Below, piece by piece: positions 1 to 9,518 of a DNA stretch of 64,000 nt (position 1 is its first letter; every line of letters begins with the position of its first letter). The stretch comes from Cafeteria roenbergensis. Taxonomy: Eukaryota; Sar; Bigyra; Bicosoecida; Cafeteriaceae. Made by a program: the position numbers and the translations under genes. The DNA lies in the NCBI GenBank assembly GCA_008330645.1, contig VLTN01000020.1:124001-188000 (forward strand). Direction: 5' to 3'. The notes below the pieces were generated by a model. That model did not search any database. It was given only the letters and a program-made list of their open reading frames with translations, and had not been told where the DNA came from.

Positions 1-242
1 GCTCTCCAGTGAGCGACTCGCTGGTCGCTTTCCTGCTCACTGCCCGCGTTGCCCGCCCCGGGGGAGCAGCTCTCGCGAGCCCGCCGGGCCCCCGCTCGCC
101 GCCAGCACACCCCGCCCCCGCTCCGCCCGGTGACGATCGGCGAGAGTTAGCTGTCCACGGGAGTGTCGCGACCCGAAGACCCCCATCCCCCACACACCCT
201 CCCCCCCCCCTTTCGCCTCTGCACCCACCCTGCGCACCGCAG

Positions 243-634
243 GCGCTCTCGTGTCGTACAAGTGCATGCGGCCCGACGGCCTCCTTGCGCTCACCGGCGC
301 CGCCGCCGCGCTCGGCCCCACCCCCGGCATGATCGGCTACGGCATGGCCAAGGCCGCGACCGCATTCCTCTCCTCCTGCGCCGCCGCCCCGAACGCCGAG
401 GGCGGGCTCCCCGACGCGGCTCACGTGACGCTCATCGCACCCAACGTGCTGGACAGTCCCGCGAACCGCGCCAACATGCCAGACGCCGACTTTGGCACGT
501 TCACGCCCCCGGCGGTGGTGGCTGACCTGCTGCTCAGCCGGGCGGAGGGTGGTGACGGCAGGGCCGGGGCCGCCAGGGGCGAGATCTTGGAGCCGCGCAC
601 GGCAGAGGGTGTCACCACCTGGCACCGCCGCTGA
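243..634 (+). CDS. QDPR: Dihydropteridine reductase (QDPR-like), last exon, 5' end outside the window
   Basis: This is the C-terminal exon of a short-chain dehydrogenase matching quinoid dihydropteridine reductase, which uses NADH to regenerate tetrahydrobiopterin in the cytosol. The exon follows an acceptor (ccgcag, AG at 241-242) and encodes about 129 residues to TGA at 632-634. The family active-site pair is visible as YGMAK (Tyr-x3-Lys) in the stretch PGMIGYGMAKAA. The later segments NVLDSPANR and MPDADFGTFTP match human QDPR at LDTPMNR and MPEADFSSWTP. A donor GTGAGC begins at position 9, so bases 1-8 are the end of the previous exon and 9-242 an intron of 234 bases. The N-terminal NAD-binding Rossmann half lies upstream of the window. 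Identification is by recall of the family and is strong over this exon. Confidence 0.85.
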
Positions 635-1159
635 GGCGGCGGCCTGCGCACGGTCGCGGGAAGCAGCGATGGACAGCTGGGCGGCAGGCTGGGGCACCGG
701 CACCAGCTGCGCACTGCGCCAGCGCTATCATTTGCGCTTGCGAATGCGCTAGCGAATGCGGATGCGCTTGCGAATGCGCTTGCGAATGCGAATGCAACGT
801 TTGCGCGCACGAGGCTGTCTGTGGCGCGACGAAGAAACGGGAATTAGTTGAGCAAGGGTCGCGCGAGCGCACGCAAGCAGAGGCCAAGCGAGGGCGTGAC
901 GACGGTGGCGGTGACGAAGAGAGCGGTCATGTCGAGGCGGGGAGTGGGCAGGGACCCACGCGCCTCGCCGCGGCACGGTGGCGCAGGAGGGGCTCGGGCC
1001 AGACCGGCGCCAGGCGCCGCGCCCGAGAGAAGCACCGCCCTTCCTCTCTCGCCCCCTCTCGCTCCCACGTGACCGGCACGCGCGGGGCACGAGCCGTCAG
1101 GGCGGGATGCCACGGCGCGGGGAGAGCGGGGCGGCAGGCGAAGCCGCCCCGAGCAATCC
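635..1159. other. Convergent intergenic interval with a short tandem repeat
   Basis: These 525 bases separate the 3' ends of the QDPR gene (+) and the large bZIP-like gene (-). Apart from the 12-base tandem repeat at about 734-794, no convincing coding exon, RNA gene or terminator was seen. A CACGTG hexamer occurs near 1066 but has no clear promoter context. Confidence 0.5.
734..794. repeat. Tandem repeat, 12-base unit gcgcttgcgaat with 6-base half units
   Basis: Four copies of gcgcttgcgaat (one with cta in place of ctt) alternate with 6-base units gcggat and gcgaat. It lies about 100 bases past the QDPR stop codon, probably in or near the 3' UTR. It is a simple minisatellite produced by slippage; no function is implied. 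Confidence 0.85.
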
Positions 1160-4100
1160 CTAGCCATGCATGGAGGGGTCAGCTGACGCGTACGGCGAGG
1201 GCCCGGCGTAAGCGTCGCCGTGGATGAAGAAGATGGTGGGAGCCTGGGCGGCAGAGCTCGAGGACATCTGCGCGAGGCGGCTCGCCGTGGCAGCGGCGGC
1301 AGAGGCTGCGGCGGCCGCTGCGATGGCGTCAATGCCCGCGGAGCCAGCGCGGGGATCCATGGCCGGCGCCGGGGGCGTCCAAGACGGCAGCTCTGCCAGC
1401 ACGGCCGCGTCGAGGGTGTGCTGCATCCTGGCCTCGAGCACCTCTCTGGCGTGCTGGCCGGCGAGGCCCCGGCGCATGGCCACCTGCTCCAGCACGCCCA
1501 GAGGCGTCCATGGCCCCAGGCGGGCCTCGGCCTCCGCCGAGTTGGCCGATCGCCGGAGCGCCAGGTTGAGCGCTGCGTAGGGGGCCTCGGGAATGTCGGG
1601 GTGCTCTGCGCAGACGAGGAGGCGCTTGCACCACTGGAAGAACCGATCCCGTTGGGCAGCCTCCAGCACCGAAGCCAGGGCGTCGTCGAACCAGGCCGAG
1701 GCGGGGGCCGCGCGCAGGAGGGCAGCCTGGTGCTGCTCGCGGAGCTGGGAAACCACGCGCAGCGCTGACCGCTGGGCGCGGACGGCCGCTCCGTGGGCGA
1801 GGATGTGCTCGCGCTGCTCCGCAGTGAGCTGGAGCGCTGCGGCCATCTCGTCAATGAGCGCCTGCCGATCAGACACGACGCCGCCGCCAGCGCCGCCGCT
1901 GCTGCTGCTGCTGCTGCTGCCGTCCCCAGCAGCCTTGCTGCCACTGCTGCTGGTGATCTCCGGGCAGCAGCCCTCGGAGGAGCACTTGCGCGCCTCGTTC
2001 GAGGCCGCGCCAGCGGCGCACACGAGGAAGCAAGACTCTTGGAGCTCCTGCTGCACGCTTCGGATGGCTGTTGCCACCAGCCGGGCAGACCGGCGCGCGA
2101 TGGCGGACCGCTCCGAGGCCGTCTTGCGCGCCGCAGTCTCGATGCGGTGCTGGGCGGTCAGCATGGCGCCAGACAGGACGTCCTCGCGCCGGGCAGCGTG
2201 GCGCGACATGAGCTCCTCCTCGTCTTCGTCCTCCTCTGCTGCCGCTGCTGCCGCTGCCGCTGCCGCCGCCGCCGCCGCGCTGCCGACTTTGCGCCCGCCC
2301 TTCCGCCCCCCCCTGGCCGCTACCGCGGATGCTGCAGCAAGAGCGACGGCCGACTCAGCGTCTCCCGCCTCGCCGTCGATCTTTTGGAACTCGGGGTCCA
2401 GGTCCAGCCACCCGGCCACGCCGGAGCGGGAGCCTGGGACGACGGCAGCGCCCAGCGCCGGCAGCAGCGTTCCGACCATGGAGGGCGGTGACACGAGCAT
2501 CACCCCGGGGCCGGCCGCAGGCCCGCCCACTCCGACGCCCAGCTTGGACAGGGGCCGCACGGTGCCGTGCAGGGAGAGGAGCGCCACCGCCTCGGCTGGG
2601 TCGGACGTCGGCTCCAGGCGGTGCGGCCTACACGTGCCATACCCGTACTGGTCCAGCCCGCTTCCGCCGGCGCTGCCGCCTCCGCCGCCGCCACCGCCAC
2701 CGCCGCTGCCGCTGCCCCCGCCGGCGGGAGACGCTCCGCCCATGGAGGGCACGGAGACGGCCCCCCGGCCCGCCGAGGCGCGGTCGCCGTCGATGGCCGT
2801 GAGCGCGGTGGAGTGCACCCAGGCCCCCCACTGCGTGGTTCTGAGCAGCTCCAGCTCGGCCTCCAGGCGCAGGCCCTCGCGCTCCATCGAGCGGGTGGAG
2901 GCGGCAGCCATCCGGCGGGCGTCTCGCTTGCGGAGGCGCTTGCGCAGCTTCATGGCCTCGTCCTTCGACAGGCGGCTCTGCCCCGTGCTTTGGCGGCGAG
3001 AGGACGACACGGAGGCGGCGTCGGAGGAGCCCTCGGTTGGGGCGCCGGGGGTGTCGGCCGCCAGTCGGGCCGAGGCGGGCAGGCCGCTGAAGGCGCCCGC
3101 GGTGAGCGCCGAGGCGGCGTGCGGCGCCGCCGCATTGGCAGAGTGCTCGCGCGATCGGCGCAGGGCCGCGGAGCGGTGCTGGTCGGAGAGGGCCTCTGCA
3201 GGCACGGCTGCCACGATGACGGGGGGCACCGACGCCGGGAGGGATGCGAGCACGGTGGCGGACGCTGCGGCGCGGTAGGCGGGCCCGCCCATGACGCCCG
3301 ACGACAGCGCCATGGGAGTCCCGCCCGCGCGGGCTGCAGCCTCGGCGGCTGCCGTCGCCGCCGCAGCAGCGGCGGCGGCGGCGAGCGTTCCCGGCCCCTC
3401 CACCTGCCTAAACAGCGGCGTGCCGTCGGGGCTCAGGCCCACAAAGGCGAAGTTGCCGCCCGCGGTGGGCGCCCCGCCGCTCGAGGGCAGAACCGCCCCC
3501 TGGACCATGGGCTGGCCTTCGGCAGAGAGGCCGCTAGTGGCGCGCGATGACGACCCCGAGCCCCCCGGCGAACCGCCGAGCCCGGACCCGTTGCCGCTGC
3601 TGGAGCTGTGGCCCGCGCCGATGAGGCTTCTGGCCCAGCCCAGCGGCCCTCGACGCGGCTGCTTGGCCGCGGACCGGCCGTCCGTGAGCCGCCTGTGCAC
3701 GTTGCTGGCGCTGGTGGGGGACCCACCCCCCGCTCCCGCCCCTGCTCCGGCTCCTGCCCGCCGCCCTCCCCCTCCTTCGCCGTTGGCAGCCGCGAGGGCA
3801 GCGGCCTGCTCCATCGTGAAGCCAGCAGGGAGGCCGCTGTACAGCGCCGCGTCCTCTGGCACCGCCGACGCGGCGGCCTGCACGTGCAGCGCTTCCACGC
3901 GCCCGCGCTCCGCAGCGGGGTCCCAGCCGCGGCGGCCGCCCCCGCCTCCGCCCCCGCTGCCCGCCACCGAGCCCGACCGCGCGGACTCGGCGACAGAGAA
4001 GCGGTGGTAGTCGGAGGAGATGGAGCGAACGCGCTTGACCGTGCCCCGTGCGACGAGCGCGGCGTCGCGGGACGTGTCGGGGCGCGCCCTGTGGCCAGCG

Positions 4101-6550
4101 GCGGCGATACGCTGGAGGCGCGCCATGGCGCTCCGGTCGTCGGCCGTGTCCACGGGCAGGTGCTCCATCGAGGGGGGCGCCGCCATTGTCCGCACGAGCG
4201 AGCCGGGCGGGGGCATGCCGTCGAGGTGGTGGGAGAAGGCATGGCGGTGAGATGCGCCCCCCGGCGCCGCCATTGCCGCGGAGGCAGCGGCCGAGGCGGA
4301 GGCGGCGGAGGAGGAGGAGGAGGAGGTGCCGAGCACCTGGGGGGGGGCGGGCCCGGCAGCGCCGCCTCCGCGCCCGTGAGACATCCCTCCCGCACGGCCA
4401 GCCCCTACGGTGGCGTCGTCGACGCCAAAATCGGCCCTGCCACCGCCCGCTCCGACGGGGAGGGAGGGCCCTGACCCTGTGTCGCTGCCCAGCGACAGCC
4501 CCGAGGACCCGCGCTGCAAGACCGGGGGCATGCCGGGGCGCTGCGGGTGCACGGAGTCCGAGCCAGGGGAGGAGAGCGGGACGGCAGAGCTGACGCCTGC
4601 GCCTGCGGCGCCCCTGCCGCTAGAGGCCATGGGCTGCCCGCGGCCCGCGGCCGCGGCGAGGGGCGACGCGAGGCCAGTGACGCCTGCCTCTGTCCGCAGG
4701 CGGTGGATCGCCGACGGCGGGTTCGCCTGCGACTGGGACCGACGGCCGCTGCCCGGCCCGCCCGTGGGCTGGTCGAAGCGCGGCATCTGCGACTCGTCCC
4801 CGTTGAAACCGTCGAACCGGAGGCCGAGGCTGCCCCATTCGGAGTCGCTCGCGAGAGAGTTGGCTCTGCCGACGATTTGGCCGTCTGACGCGTCGGTGCG
4901 CGCCGAGGTCAGCCTGGCTCTGCCGAAAGCGGCGCCGGGCCCGCCGGCGCGGTCGCTTGGGCCGACGGACGGCGCTTCCGAGGCGCCCTCCGGCACCTCG
5001 AAGCGCCCGCGACCGCCGGACGAGGCGGAGGCGCGCCTGCCCTGACCGATTCCGAGGGACGATACGTCGCCAGATCCTGCCGAATTGGTCGAGATAGCGC
5101 GGACGGAGGGGAGCGACCCGTGGGACTGCACCAGCCCCTGCGGGGACAGTGGCGGGGCCAGGAGGGACGCCATCGCCGCGGTCGATGAGGTGGATGTGTT
5201 CCAGTGGATCGCCGAGGGGGCGGGCTCGGAGCCGGCGTGCGTCGCGGAGAACGCGCGCATCGCCCTGGAGATGGCGTCGGACATGGAGGGGGTGCCGCTG
5301 ACGGGGAGCTGGCGCAGGCCGACTCGCGGAAGGGGAGGGTCGGCGTCCACGGGGGGCGGGTACACGGGCTCGTCGTCGCCCTGGCCCTCGGCAGCCACAA
5401 CGGCGGCCACAGCCGCGAGAGGGAAGGAGGGGGGCGGAGCGAGCACGGCGCCGTCCTGCCGCTGCCTGGGAGCTGGCTTCGCGGGGGCTGCGGCAGCGGC
5501 CGTGGAGGTCGCGGTTGCGGAGGCAAGGGCCGACGAGGCGGGCGCGCCGGCGGCAGCGGACGGCCCGAAGTCCCGGCCGTAGGACGGGTAGGCAGCAGGG
5601 GAGGCGGGCGAGTCGAGCGGAGAGGAGTCATCCGCCTGGGCGGGTCTTCCGCGCTTGTGGGCGTGGGCGTGGCCGTGGGCGTGGACGCGGCTGAGGTTGG
5701 CCGCGCCCGGGTGGCGGGCAGCGGAGGGCGCGAAGGCGGCTGGTGCTGCTGTCGAGGACGACGACGAGCTCATCGGGAGGGAGGCTGCCATCGCGGCCGG
5801 CACAGTGGCGGTCGGCGCCGAAGCGGCGGTGGAGGAGAGAGTGCCGCCGCCGAGCGTGGCTGCGGCTGCGGCTGCGGCGGCCGCGGCGGACGCTGCTGCT
5901 TCTCGCGCAATGTCAGCCGCAACTGCGGCGGCGGCGGCAGAGGTGCTCATGGCGGCGCTCGTGGCGGCAGCCGCGGCGCTGCTGGGCATCGAGCTCCAGC
6001 TGGTCGGCGCAAGGTACTGCGCCCTGCCGGGCAGGTGGGGAGGAGCTGCGCCGAACGAGGAGGGCCCGTTTGAGGCGGCAGCGAGGACGCGGGGGCCGGC
6101 CTCGTCCGTGGGACGGGCTGCAAAGTCGGCGGCTGGGGCCTTGCCCAGGATGCCGGCGGAGGGCTTCGCGACGGCGGACGCGAGGCTGGAGAGGCCGCGG
6201 CGGGGCAAGCCGACCAAGGCGGGCGACAAGCCCAGGTCCTCCCCGGAAGCGTCGCCAGACGCCGGCGACTGGCCAATCTGCATGTCGGCGAGGGTTCCCG
6301 CAGTCACATCCGCGCGCATGCCGGAGTCGGGCTCGACTGTTTCTGACGCCGAGAAGTCGAAAATGGCCCGGTCCACGTCCCCAAAGTCCGCCCATTCGTT
6401 GGGAGTGGGCTGGGAAGGGTGAAAGGAAACGCCGAGGCCAGTGCCCGGGTTCAGGCGCCAGTCCCCGTCCAGGACGGGGAGGTCTGGGTCGAATCCTGCG
6501 GCCGCGAGCGGGAAACACGCCGGACCGCGAGTCAGGGTGGCTTGTCGCAA
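1160..6550 (-). CDS. Very large low-complexity protein with a degenerate bZIP region, 5' end uncertain
   Basis: One open frame of about 1,790 codons ends at TAG 1160-1162. It is rich in Ala, Gly and Ser runs (poly-Ala near 2240-2275 and 5870-5950, poly-Gly near 2670-2720). Near 2830-2990 a basic stretch KLRKRLRKRDARR is followed by MAAASTR and then a heptad-spaced helix. Spacing matches bZIP: Ala-Ala, Thr and Arg of the basic region, then Leu at +9 and +16 from that Arg. The invariant Asn of the basic region is Arg here. The C-terminal 300 residues are less simple and helical (LTAEQREHILAHG, RFFQWCKRLL), loosely recalling tails of algal bZIP factors. The frame begins at a TTG, so 6550 is only where the frame opens. 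Likely acceptors on the minus strand are gcggccgcag just before GATTCGAC (about 6495) or gcttcag near 6546. The first coding exon was not found. A nuclear transcription factor is the best guess, not proven. Confidence 0.5.
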   Translation of the reverse strand: MRQATLTRGPACFPLAAAGFDPDLPVLDGDWRLNPGTGLGVSFHPSQPTPNEWADFGDVDRAIFDFSASETVEPDSGMRADVTAGTLADMQIGQSPASGDASGEDLGLSPALVGLPRRGLSSLASAVAKPSAGILGKAPAADFAARPTDEAGPRVLAAASNGPSSFGAAPPHLPGRAQYLAPTSWSSMPSSAAAAATSAAMSTSAAAAAVAADIAREAAASAAAAAAAAAATLGGGTLSSTAASAPTATVPAAMAASLPMSSSSSSTAAPAAFAPSAARHPGAANLSRVHAHGHAHAHKRGRPAQADDSSPLDSPASPAAYPSYGRDFGPSAAAGAPASSALASATATSTAAAAAPAKPAPRQRQDGAVLAPPPSFPLAAVAAVVAAEGQGDDEPVYPPPVDADPPLPRVGLRQLPVSGTPSMSDAISRAMRAFSATHAGSEPAPSAIHWNTSTSSTAAMASLLAPPLSPQGLVQSHGSLPSVRAISTNSAGSGDVSSLGIGQGRRASASSGGRGRFEVPEGASEAPSVGPSDRAGGPGAAFGRARLTSARTDASDGQIVGRANSLASDSEWGSLGLRFDGFNGDESQMPRFDQPTGGPGSGRRSQSQANPPSAIHRLRTEAGVTGLASPLAAAAGRGQPMASSGRGAAGAGVSSAVPLSSPGSDSVHPQRPGMPPVLQRGSSGLSLGSDTGSGPSLPVGAGGGRADFGVDDATVGAGRAGGMSHGRGGGAAGPAPPQVLGTSSSSSSAASASAAASAAMAAPGGASHRHAFSHHLDGMPPPGSLVRTMAAPPSMEHLPVDTADDRSAMARLQRIAAAGHRARPDTSRDAALVARGTVKRVRSISSDYHRFSVAESARSGSVAGSGGGGGGGRRGWDPAAERGRVEALHVQAAASAVPEDAALYSGLPAGFTMEQAAALAAANGEGGGGRRAGAGAGAGAGGGSPTSASNVHRRLTDGRSAAKQPRRGPLGWARSLIGAGHSSSSGNGSGLGGSPGGSGSSSRATSGLSAEGQPMVQGAVLPSSGGAPTAGGNFAFVGLSPDGTPLFRQVEGPGTLAAAAAAAAATAAAEAAARAGGTPMALSSGVMGGPAYRAAASATVLASLPASVPPVIVAAVPAEALSDQHRSAALRRSREHSANAAAPHAASALTAGAFSGLPASARLAADTPGAPTEGSSDAASVSSSRRQSTGQSRLSKDEAMKLRKRLRKRDARRMAAASTRSMEREGLRLEAELELLRTTQWGAWVHSTALTAIDGDRASAGRGAVSVPSMGGASPAGGGSGSGGGGGGGGGGSAGGSGLDQYGYGTCRPHRLEPTSDPAEAVALLSLHGTVRPLSKLGVGVGGPAAGPGVMLVSPPSMVGTLLPALGAAVVPGSRSGVAGWLDLDPEFQKIDGEAGDAESAVALAAASAVAARGGRKGGRKVGSAAAAAAAAAAAAAAEEDEDEEELMSRHAARREDVLSGAMLTAQHRIETAARKTASERSAIARRSARLVATAIRSVQQELQESCFLVCAAGAASNEARKCSSEGCCPEITSSSGSKAAGDGSSSSSSSGGAGGGVVSDRQALIDEMAAALQLTAEQREHILAHGAAVRAQRSALRVVSQLREQHQAALLRAAPASAWFDDALASVLEAAQRDRFFQWCKRLLVCAEHPDIPEAPYAALNLALRRSANSAEAEARLGPWTPLGVLEQVAMRRGLAGQHAREVLEARMQHTLDAAVLAELPSWTPPAPAMDPRAGSAGIDAIAAAAAASAAAATASRLAQMSSSSAAQAPTIFFIHGDAYAGPSPYASADPSMHG

Positions 6551-7344
6551 CCTGAAGCAGCCAGCACATGCAGGCGACGGCGAGGAGGCCGGCCCCCCAT
6601 GCAGGAAGCTGGAGCCAGCTGCGCCCCCCGCGCGCCGCTTGCCGGGCAGGGGCCGCCGCAGTCGCGAGCGGGCGAGGCTGGCGCGTCACCCCAGGCGGAA
6701 GGCCACAGGCTGCTCGCGGTGGCAAGTGACGCGGCCGTGCAAGCCGCCTGGCGGCCGCCATGAGCGCTCCCCGCGCGGCGATGGCGCAGCCGGGCGCGAC
6801 AAGGTTTTCCTGGTCGGGACCTGAGGGCAGGATGGGGGCGAAGCTCCGCCTCTCCCGCCGCTCGAGGAGTCGCCGCCGCAATCAGCTTCACCAAACCCGC
6901 TCTCTCAACTCTGGGATGGGTGCGCCGGGGGTCAATGCCGGCCCCGGCGCTCGCGTGGGGCGCGGGGGCGCAGCAGCCTGCCCCACACGCACAGGAGGCC
7001 GTGGGGCTAGCGACCGCCGTGGGTTGGGGGGCGCTCGAGGCCGAGCCCGCCGAGGGCGGAAGCGCTTGCCCGTCATTCGTGGCCTGTGCTCACCGTACAG
7101 CTTGCGCGGGCGCTTTGCATCACGCCCGGAGCCGTCCATCGCGGGAGGCGCGCGGCCGTGTCACGTCGGCAACGGGCGCCCTCCAGGCAGGAGCGGCAGC
7201 TGCGCGCGCGTCGCCGGCCTTGGTCGACAAGTTCTCGACAAGCCGGGACGCAAACACAGCGGCCTGGCCCGGTGGCTCTGCAGGGCCCGAAATGCAGAGA
7301 TGCGGGGCGCTGAGCGTCAACACACGCGCTCCCGGAGGCGCGGC
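6551..7344. promoter_or_regulatory. Divergent interval between the bZIP-like gene and SURF6
   Basis: About 800 bases lie between two head-to-head genes. The interval should hold both promoters and probably the unidentified first exon or exons of the minus-strand gene. No TATA or CCAAT box stands out in this GC-rich sequence. Several short frames open on both strands, none with recognisable protein content. Confidence 0.35.
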
Positions 7345-8823
7345 ATGGCCTCCTCCTCCTCCGCGAAAGCGGGAGAGCGCATCCTCCCCCTCGCGGCCCT
7401 GGACTTTTCGTCGGGCGTTTTCGGAATCGACCCGCTCGTGCGCAGGCGCGCCGGGGAAGGCGCCTCCGAAGTGACCCTTGAGGATGAGATGCGGCACCAC
7501 GGCGTCTTTTTCGACCAGCTGCTGACCATGATCCCAGCCCAGTACTACCTTAAGGACGAAGAGGCCGCGGAGGAGCAGTGGAAGTCCCGGTTCTGGCGGG
7601 TGAGCGCCTCGCTTCGAAGGCCGGCGATGCTGCCCTCGGTTGCTGGCTTGGGTCGCAGCCGCCTCGCGGACAGGCGGCCTCGCCCGTGGCAAGCGTGCCG
7701 CAGGGGGCCTTGCTCCGTCTGGTGTGGCTTGGCCGCGCTGGCATCCTCTGGGGGGGATGGAGCGCGCGCGTGCCGAGGTCGTGCTTGCGACAGCGCGTTG
7801 CGCCCAGGCCTTTGCCCTTGGGTCCTCCCCGTCCACTGATTGACCGATGCCAGGCCTCGCCCTGACCCACCCTGCCGACCGCTCTCGCAGAACAAGAAGG
7901 AGACGGCCCCCAAGCAGGCCGTGAAGGAGAAGTCCAAGGCCGCTCGCCGCGCTCGGTACGACCTCGAGAGCAAGAAGAGCCTGCCGCTGCTCATCGCGGA
8001 CCGCCAGGCTGCCCACAAGCGCTCCCGCGAGGAGGATGCCGGTGATGGAGCTGAGGGTTTCGAGGGGGGGTTCCCGACCCAGGCCCCCGGAGGCCGGGCC
8101 GCGTCTGTGGAGGAGCTCCGCGCTCGCCTGCGCGCCCGCATCGAGGAGCTGCGCTCCAAGCGCCAGGCGTCGGACAAGGGTGGCAAGGCGGCCAAGGGCA
8201 AGGAGCCCCGGTCCGACGGGGGCGAGCGCCCGTCCGCGAAGCGGCCCCGCCAGGACGACGAGGCAGCCAAGGCTGCGGCTGCCGCGACGCCGGCTGGCGA
8301 GGACCTGGACGGCTCCCTTGCCTTCGGCACCGTGTCCTCGGTGCCGCGTGGCATGGCTGGCATCAAGGCGAAGGAGATGGCGGCGGCGCAGCGCAAGAAG
8401 CGGGCGTCATTGAGCACTCTCTTGGAGAAGGCGGAGGCCCACCGCTCGCGCGTCGAGGCGCTCAAGGGCACGGAGGAGGGGGAGAAGGTGCGCGGCGAGC
8501 ACGACTGGGACGCTGCTCTGCGCCGCGCAACGGGCGAAAAGGTGCGCGACGACCCCAAGCTTCTCAAGCGGTCCATCAAGCGCGAGGAGCGCTCCAAGAA
8601 GAAGAGCGCCACCAAGTGGCGCGACCGCGAGACCCAGAAGACGGAGGAGCGCGAGGCAAGGCAGGCCAAGCGCGAGGAGAACCTCAAGAAGCGCAGCCAG
8701 GGCAAGGGCGGCAAGGCCAAGGCGGCGCCCAAGGCTGGGGGCAAGGGCGGCAGCAAGGGCGGAAAGCCCAAGGCCAAGGCCCGCAGCGGCTTCGAAGGCT
8801 CGACGCGCAAGTCGCTCAACTAG
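7345..8823 (+). CDS. SURF6: SURF6/Rrp14 family nucleolar ribosome-biogenesis protein
   Basis: Two exons, 7345-7599 and 7891-8823, are joined in phase 0 (donor GTGAGC, acceptor ctcgcag) and give about 395 residues. The N-terminal exon holds the Rrp14 signature FFDQLLTMIPAQYYL. The second exon opens with the basic NKKETAPKQAVKEKSKAARR, which is how the family continues. SURF6 core motifs follow: VEELRARLRARIEELRSKR, DPKLLKRSIKREERSKKK, then the Lys/Arg tail ending ARSGFEG. SURF6/Rrp14 proteins bind nucleic acid in the nucleolus and help assemble pre-40S and pre-60S particles. The gene is divergent from the bZIP-like gene and convergent with the FHA-RING gene. The ATG at 7345 is the first Met in frame before the conserved motif. 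Both splice sites fit the family alignment without gap, so the model is firm. Confidence 0.9.
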
Positions 8824-9518
8824 ACTGGCTGTGGAACGTCATCATCGGGCGCGGTGGGAGAAGACTGCTCAGGGGACGGCGGGCCTCGAAGCGCGTGGCG
8901 CAGACTCGAGTGCCGCAGAGGTGTGCTTGGTCTGCAAATTCGCACGGTTTTCCGCTCCCCAGTGGCGGAGAGTGTTGGTACACACAATTCATGCACACTG
9001 GGGTGCGTCCCGGGGGGCGCTGTGCTCGCTCGCCGGCGGCGTCAGGATGCGCTTTGTTGGAATGGGGATTCGGTCGCCACACTCACACAAGACAAAGGCA
9101 GGGTGGGGCATAGGGCCGGTCGTCGGCTGGGGGTCGCCAGATAGCAAGTCAGCGGAACGTTGTTGGCGCAGCAGAGGGGGCAAGATGTACAAAAAATGAA
9201 ACCGGAAATCGACAGCGGCCGCGGCCGCCGCGCTCGCGAAGAAGCCGCGGCAAAGGAGCAGCTCGCGCAGCGTGAAGCGAAGGCGCGGCGGCGCTGGTGT
9301 GCGCCCCGCGGCGGCAGCGTGCCAGTGCTGCTGGGGCCGATGGCCACAAACAGCTGGAGGCCCGCCACAAGCCAGCCGCGGGGACGCGCTGTGAAGGTGG
9401 GCGCGAAGGCCCGTGAGCAGGCAACGGGGGGAGCAAAAAATGGCGCCGGCGGTGGCCTGGCGCGTCTCTCGCGTCCCGGAAGGCGGCAGTTGCCAGCGGC
9501 GCTCCCAAAGGAGCACGC
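8824..9518. other. Convergent intergenic interval, nothing recognised
   Basis: These 695 bases lie between the stop codons of SURF6 (+) and the FHA-RING gene (-). Short frames on both strands look like GC-rich noise (Pro, Arg, Ala, Ser) with no family motif. No RNA gene was identified. Confidence 0.5.

Noticed and set aside
844-1944. Minus-strand frame in and beyond the end of the bZIP-like gene
   Set aside because: Overlaps the larger frame, is Pro/Arg/Ser-rich throughout and shows no motif.
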